Notes under the pieces: model-generated
Seen by the model: only the letters and a program-made list of their open reading frames with translations
Told to the model about the DNA's origin: nothing
Database searches by the model: none
Assembly (NCBI RefSeq): GCF_008124835.1
Contig: NZ_VNHW01000005.1
Span: 186,001-250,000 of the forward strand
Reading direction: 5' to 3'
DNA length: 64,000 nucleotides
Origin: Blastococcus xanthinilyticus
Lineage (GTDB): Bacteria > Actinomycetota > Actinomycetes > Mycobacteriales > Geodermatophilaceae
Translations under genes and position numbers: made by a program
Part shown: piece by piece, positions 60,082 through 64,000 of the stretch
Numbering within the stretch: the stretch's first letter is position 1
Layout of the letters: each line of letters opens with the position of its first letter

Positions 60082-61386
60082 ATGGCCGACGCCGCTTCAA
60101 CCGACGACCTCGCCCTGGGCGACGACCTGCGGGCGTTCGTGGACGCCTCGCCGTCCCCCGCGCACGCGGTCGCCGAGCTGGTGCGCCGGCTGCGTGCCGC
60201 CGGCTTCACCGAGCTGGCCGAGGCCGACCCGTGGGCGCCGGCGCCCGGCGGCCGGCACTTCGTCGTCCGGCACGGCAGCCTGGTCGCCTTCCGGCTGGGC
60301 AACGCGCCGCTGGCCGAGTCGGGGCTGCGGCTGGTCGGCGCGCACACCGACTCGCCCACCTTCAAGGTGCGGCCGCGCCACGACGTCCGGCAGTCGGGGT
60401 ACCAGCTGGTCGGCGTGGAGCCCTACGGCGGCGGTCTCTGGCACACCTGGCTGGACCGCGAGCTCACCGTGGCCGGGCGGCTGGTGCTGCGCGGCGGCGC
60501 CCCCACCGAGCCCCGCACCACCCTGGTCCGGCTGCCCGGCGCCCCGCTGCGGCTGCCCTCGCTGGCGATCCACCTCGACCGCTCGGTGCGCGAGGGGCTG
60601 ACGCTGGACCCCCAGCGCCACCTCGTCCCGGTCTGGTCGCGCGACCTGGGCGACGAGCCCGGCCTGATGGCCGCCCTGGCGGAGACGGCGGGGGTCGACG
60701 CCGACGACGTCGTCGGGCACGACCTGGTGCTCGCCGACACGCAGCCGGCCGGCCGGGCCGGGGCCGACGGCACCTGGGTGGCCGCCCCGCGGCTGGACGA
60801 CCTGGCGTGCTGCCACTCCGGGCTGCTCGCCCTGCTCGGGGCGACCGCCGGCGAGCGCACCCAGCTCCTGGTCTGCAACGACCACGAGGAGGTGGGCAGC
60901 GGGTCCATGTCCGGCGCCCGGGGCAGTCTGCTGGAGGACGTGGTCCGGCGGCTCGCCGCCGCCACCGGTGCCGACGACCCGCAGGCGGCGCACCGCGCGC
61001 TCGCCCGGTCGGTGCTGGTGTCGGCCGACATGGCGCATGCCGTCCACCCGAACCGGGGCGACCGGCACGAGCCGGCGCACCAGCCGCAGCTCGGCGGCGG
61101 CCCGGTGCTGAAGGTCAACGCGAACCAGGCCTACGCCACCGACGCCGCCTCCGGCGGCTGGTTCACCGACCGGTGCACCGAGGCCGGCGTGCCGGTGCAG
61201 ACCTTCGTCACCCGCGCCGACCTGCCCTGTGGCAGCACGATCGGCCCGCTGACGGCGACGCGGCTGGGCGTGGCGACCGTCGACGTCGGGGCGCCGATGC
61301 TGGCCATGCACTCCTGCCGCGAGCTGGCCTCCGCGCTCGACGTCCCGCTGATGGTCGGCGCGCTCACCGCCTGCCTGGAGAGTTGA
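60082..61386 (+). CDS. M18-family aspartyl aminopeptidase
   Basis: 434 residues. VGAHTDSPTFKVRP has the first His/Asp ligands, APRLDDLACCHSGL the bridging Asp, CNDHEEVGSGSMSGARG the catalytic Glu pair, and VSADMAHAVHPNRGDRHEP and MLAMHSCRELA the remaining ligands. It removes N-terminal acidic residues in the cytosol. ATG at 60082, divergent from coxD. Its 3' end overlaps the convergent small membrane protein by 23 bases. Confidence 0.93.
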   Translation: MADAASTDDLALGDDLRAFVDASPSPAHAVAELVRRLRAAGFTELAEADPWAPAPGGRHFVVRHGSLVAFRLGNAPLAESGLRLVGAHTDSPTFKVRPRHDVRQSGYQLVGVEPYGGGLWHTWLDRELTVAGRLVLRGGAPTEPRTTLVRLPGAPLRLPSLAIHLDRSVREGLTLDPQRHLVPVWSRDLGDEPGLMAALAETAGVDADDVVGHDLVLADTQPAGRAGADGTWVAAPRLDDLACCHSGLLALLGATAGERTQLLVCNDHEEVGSGSMSGARGSLLEDVVRRLAAATGADDPQAAHRALARSVLVSADMAHAVHPNRGDRHEPAHQPQLGGGPVLKVNANQAYATDAASGGWFTDRCTEAGVPVQTFVTRADLPCGSTIGPLTATRLGVATVDVGAPMLAMHSCRELASALDVPLMVGALTACLES

Positions 61387-61750
61387 GCCGACCGGTTCCC
61401 GCGGCGACGGCCCCGGAGCCGAGGAAGAGGCCGACGGCGATCAGGACCGCACCGACCACGAACAGACCGGTGTCGTCCTGGCCGGCGGCGGCCACCGTCC
61501 AGCAGACGGTGAACGGCACGGTGACCAGCGCGGCGGCGACCACCGCGCGCAGCGCCCACCCGGCCAGGGCCGCCGCGACCAGCAGCGTCAGCACGGACCC
61601 GACCACCTGCCAGGCCCGGTACGGACCGGCCGGGTCACCGGTCGCCGGGTCCAGGTAGTACTCCTGGTCCCAGGCCAGCCACGCCGCCCAGGCGACCACG
61701 CTGAGCACGACGGTGAGGACGGCGACGAGCTGCCGTGGTGGGACGCGCAC
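61364..61750 (-). CDS. Small four-helix membrane protein, unknown
   Basis: 128 residues, four hydrophobic segments (VAVLTVVLSVVAWAAWLAW, VVGSVLTLLVAAALAGWAL, ALVTVPFTVCWTVAAAG, TGLFVVGAVLIAVGLFLG). No motif recognised. GTG at 61750. Overlaps the aminopeptidase tail. Confidence 0.75.
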   Translation of the reverse strand: MRVPPRQLVAVLTVVLSVVAWAAWLAWDQEYYLDPATGDPAGPYRAWQVVGSVLTLLVAAALAGWALRAVVAAALVTVPFTVCWTVAAAGQDDTGLFVVGAVLIAVGLFLGSGAVAAGTGRLNSPGRR

Positions 61751-61792
61751 GTTCCGGAGGATAGGGAGTCCCCGGAGCGACCGCGGTCAGGG

Positions 61793-61863
61793 ACGACGGC
61801 GGCGGCCGCCCGGGAGGGACTCCCAGGCGGCCGCCGTCGTGTCGAGGTCCCGGCCAGGCCGGG
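61793..61863. terminator. Strong compound hairpin after the DUF2382 gene
   Basis: GGCGGCCGCC occurs at 61801-61810 and 61826-61835 inside a longer near-perfect stem, with a GGGAG/CTCCC stem in its loop. A second small stem, CCCGGC-CAG-GCCGGG (61849-61863), lies next to the stop at 61870. Together they suit termination on the minus strand. Confidence 0.5.
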
Positions 61864-61869
61864 AGGCGG

Positions 61870-62706
61870 TCAGTTCCGCCGGTTCGGGTCCACGCCCTCG
61901 GCCTCGATCTCTTCCTTGCGCACGGTCTCGTTGACGGTGACGTTCTCGGTCACCGACTCCTTGCCGAGGCTGACGCGCTCGACCGGCACGGCTTCCTTCT
62001 CCACGACCGGGCGCTCGCTGCGGAGGGTCACCTCGTGCTCCTCCTCGCTGATCGCGGGGCCGTCCATGGCGCGGCCGGCGTTGGCCTCGGTGATCGGCTC
62101 ACGCTGCAGGGTGACCTCTTCGTGGGTCACCGGGACGGTCTCGGTCACGTTCTCGCTGACCACGTACTTCCGCAGCCGGGCCTTGCGCTCGCCCTCGTTG
62201 GTCGTACCGACGACCAGGCGCTCCTCGGACCGCGTCATGGCGTCGTCGGTGTTGGGGCCGGAGGTGTCGTGACCCACGGTGCCCCGCGTCTCGGCCATGC
62301 CGGCGGTCTCGGTCCGGCCGGTCGTCTCGGTCATGCCGGCGGTCTCGGTCCGGCCGGTCGTCTCGGTCATCCCCACGGTGGTGTCCGTGGTGCCGGTGCC
62401 CAGGCCGTAGTAGCGGTAGAGCTCCTGCTCCTCCGCCGGCGACAGGTGCCCGTCGGCGTCGATCTTCGGGGCGTCCTTGACCCGGTCCTTGCTCACGGCG
62501 ACGCGGACGCCGTCGTTGGTCAGGTCGGCGTCCCGGATCGGTACGAAGGACTCCTTGGTGCCGAACATGCCGGTCTTCACGGTGACCCACTCGGGCTGGC
62601 CGGTCTCGTCGTCGAGGTAGACCTCGGAGGCCGACCCGATCTTCTGACCCTCGGTGTCGTACACGTCCTGGCCGATCACTCGGCTGATGGTCTCGGTGCC
62701 GATCAT
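61870..62706 (-). CDS. PRC-barrel plus DUF2382 stress protein
   Basis: 278 residues. Residues 1-85 are a PRC barrel (IGQDVYDTEGQKIGSASEVY, PEWVTVKTGMFGTKESFVPI). Residues 105-140 are a tandem repeat of MTETTGRTETAG. From about 160 comes DUF2382 (ERLVVGTTNEGERKARLRKY, THEEVTLQREPITEA, EVTLRSERPVVEKEAVPVER). Related proteins are linked to envelope and stress tolerance. AGGAG precedes the ATG at 62706. Confidence 0.9.
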   Translation of the reverse strand: MIGTETISRVIGQDVYDTEGQKIGSASEVYLDDETGQPEWVTVKTGMFGTKESFVPIRDADLTNDGVRVAVSKDRVKDAPKIDADGHLSPAEEQELYRYYGLGTGTTDTTVGMTETTGRTETAGMTETTGRTETAGMAETRGTVGHDTSGPNTDDAMTRSEERLVVGTTNEGERKARLRKYVVSENVTETVPVTHEEVTLQREPITEANAGRAMDGPAISEEEHEVTLRSERPVVEKEAVPVERVSLGKESVTENVTVNETVRKEEIEAEGVDPNRRN

Positions 62707-63053
62707 GTCTTGTCGCTCCTATCCAGACTCGGGATTGGTTCGTCGCAGAGATGGGTGACCGAGATCAGGAGCAGCAAACGACGCCGCTCCGATCGTCACG
62801 GTCGCGCAACGGATCCGTTCCCCGGTCTTGCGCATCGGGATGGCCCGTGCCTGAGGACATCTCCCCAGGTCACAGGCGTACGGGCGGCCGTCCCGGACGA
62901 CCGGGCAGGGCGGCTGCACCCGCCGTATCGGCCGTCACGCTCCGCAGTTCCGCCCTGCCCGGGCGTGTCGCCACCGCCGGTGCCGGGCGCTCGTCGACAC
63001 GCGGCTCGGCGCGTCGTCCACGGCTGCGGCCAGGTCGTGCCGAGCATGGAGGG
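62707..63053. other. 347-base divergent intergenic region with 13-bp inverted repeat
   Basis: No gene can be supported on either strand. CCGGGCAGGGCGG (62901-62913) and CCGCCCTGCCCGG (62950-62962) are a perfect 13-bp inverted repeat with a 36-base loop, some 90 bases before the DUF3097 start. Promoters for both divergent genes must lie here; no clear -35/-10 pair was identified. Confidence 0.55.
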
Positions 63054-63866
63054 ATGCCGCCCCGCTCGCCGTACGACAACCTGGTGCACCCCCGGACCGT
63101 GAAGAAGCCGGCTCCGCAGGTCGAGGCCGAGAAGGACCTCGTCGTGGAGGACCCCAGCTCCGGGTTCGTCGGTGCCGTGGTCCGCTGCGAGAAGGACGTC
63201 GTGCACCTCGAGGACCGGCACGGCCGGGTCCGCGGCTACCCGCTGGGCCCCGGGTTCTGGGTCGAGGGCCGGCCGGTCGTGCTGGTGCGGCCGAAGGCGG
63301 CCGCGCCGGCGATGCCCACACGCAGCGCCTCGGGGTCCACCTTCGTCGCCGGCGCCCGCGCCCGGGTGGCCCGCGAGGGTCGCATCTACGTCGAGGGCAA
63401 GCACGACGCCGAACTGGTCGAGAAGGTCTGGGGCCACGACCTGCGGATCGAGGGCGTCGTCGTCGAGCCGCTGCACGGCGTCGACGACCTGCCCGGCATC
63501 GTCCGCGACTTCAAGCCGTCGTCCGGACGCCGGCTCGGCGTGCTCGTCGACCACCTCGTGACCGGCTCCAAGGAGTCCCGGATCGCCGCGCAGATCACCG
63601 GCGACCACGCGCTCGTCGTCGGCCACCCCTTCATCGACATCTGGCAGGCGGTGAAGCCCTCGGTCGTCGGGATCAAGGCCTGGCCCACGGTGCCCAAGGG
63701 CGAGGACTGGAAGACCGGCGTCTGCAAGCGGCTGGGCTGGGAGGACGACACCGGCTACGTGTGGGCCCAGCGCATCCTCGCCCGCGTGAAGGTCTGGACC
63801 GACCTCGAGCCCACCCTCATCGGCCGCGTCGAAGAACTGATCGACTTCGTGACGACAACACCGTGA
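63054..63866 (+). CDS. DUF3097-family protein
   Basis: 270 residues. GFVGAVVRCEKDVVHLEDRHG and GYPLGPGFWVEGRPVVLVRP lead to RIYVEGKHDAELVEKVWG, a Toprim-like segment (VEGxxD), and LGVLVDHLVTGSKESRIA with VVGHPFIDIWQAVKP. The family is highly conserved in actinobacteria and uncharacterised. ATG 63054 overlaps no neighbour. The stop codon sits within a GTGATGC/GCATCAC hairpin. Confidence 0.9.
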   Translation: MPPRSPYDNLVHPRTVKKPAPQVEAEKDLVVEDPSSGFVGAVVRCEKDVVHLEDRHGRVRGYPLGPGFWVEGRPVVLVRPKAAAPAMPTRSASGSTFVAGARARVAREGRIYVEGKHDAELVEKVWGHDLRIEGVVVEPLHGVDDLPGIVRDFKPSSGRRLGVLVDHLVTGSKESRIAAQITGDHALVVGHPFIDIWQAVKPSVVGIKAWPTVPKGEDWKTGVCKRLGWEDDTGYVWAQRILARVKVWTDLEPTLIGRVEELIDFVTTTP

Positions 63867-64000
63867 TGCTCCGCATCACACCGCGGCCAGGTGCCGTCCC
63901 CCCGCTGCCCTGAGCCCATCCGTCGCACCTGCCCGGAACCCTCCGGGCCCCACTCGGCACGACAACACCGTGATGCTCCGCATCACACCGCGGCCAGGTG
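63852..64000. repeat. 42-bp direct repeat, 107-base period, running off the window
   Basis: 63852-63893 recurs exactly at 63959-64000, where the window ends, so the repeat may be longer. The first copy contains the last codons and stop of the DUF3097 gene. Each copy carries the stem GTGATGC-TCC-GCATCAC (63863-63879 in the first), a plausible terminator. It may be a tandem array or a 3'-end duplication. Confidence 0.6.

Noticed and set aside
62719-62919. 66-residue minus-strand frame with several Cys before the DUF2382 gene
   Set aside because: No ribosome site, poor codon bias and it occupies the only promoter space for the divergent genes.

Overview
The window is very GC-rich, coding-dense chromosomal DNA with many GTG starts and 4-base ATGA/GTGA overlaps. 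Gene content (a complete mycofactocin maturation set with an NDMA-type alcohol dehydrogenase, aerobic CO-dehydrogenase-type genes, a DUF222/HNH endonuclease, an NlpC/P60 secreted hydrolase, DUF3097, DUF2382) points to a free-living high-GC actinobacterium, most likely Geodermatophilaceae (Blastococcus, Geodermatophilus or Modestobacter). The family assignment is inference from content and style; no rRNA or tRNA gene was seen.

Layout. 1-6.8 kb: the 3' end of metX, two PLP enzymes, a gamma-carbonic-anhydrase-like protein, an unrecognised 759-aa membrane protein and small enzymes. 6.8-15.5 kb: NlpC/P60 hydrolase, a small Cys-rich protein, the tldD-tldE pair, a metallo-beta-lactamase-fold protein and two flavoproteins. 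15.4-20.3 kb: a CDP-alcohol phosphatidyltransferase divergent from a lipoprotein/permease/permease/ATPase transporter that resembles the E. coli ynjB-C-D-F neighbourhood. 20.3-27.4 kb: cupin, an unassigned radical SAM protein, an ArsR-SRPBCC-DoxX operon behind twin operators, an MTA/SAH-deaminase-type amidohydrolase, DedA, HAD and alpha/beta hydrolase. 27.4-31.3 kb: an accessory pocket with a DUF222/HNH gene, two orphan genes and a hairpin repeat family. 31.3-36.4 kb: a coxS-L-M-G operon whose large subunit has the form II loop. 36.6-40.6 kb: two MFS exporters and a GAF-domain regulator whose start lies in 20-bp tandem repeats.

40.7-53.3 kb is the mycofactocin region. On the minus strand lie mftF (coupled to an isochorismatase-fold hydrolase), mftE, mftC, mftB and mftA; on the plus strand mftR, mftD and the mycofactocin-dependent alcohol dehydrogenase. 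A siderophore-binding lipoprotein with its own iron box and two unrelated plus-strand genes interrupt the set. MftA is a 39-residue precursor ending in IDGMCGVY. MftB and MftC modify its C-terminus, MftE releases the modified core, MftD oxidises it and MftF glycosylates it; the product is the redox cofactor of NDMA-type dehydrogenases. Two near-identical 17-bp palindromes in front of mftA and mftD look like MftR operators. No mftG-type GMC oxidoreductase is seen.

53.3-60.0 kb holds two MoxR/VWA modules. The second (MoxR, VWA, XdhC, MOSC) looks like the maturation genes coxD-E-F for the molybdenum hydroxylase encoded 20 kb away. A 93-bp in-frame palindromic insertion with a 14-bp duplication sits at its moxR/VWA junction. 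60-64 kb: M18 aminopeptidase, a small membrane protein, a PRC-barrel/DUF2382 stress protein, DUF3097, and the start of a 107-bp-period repeat running off the window.
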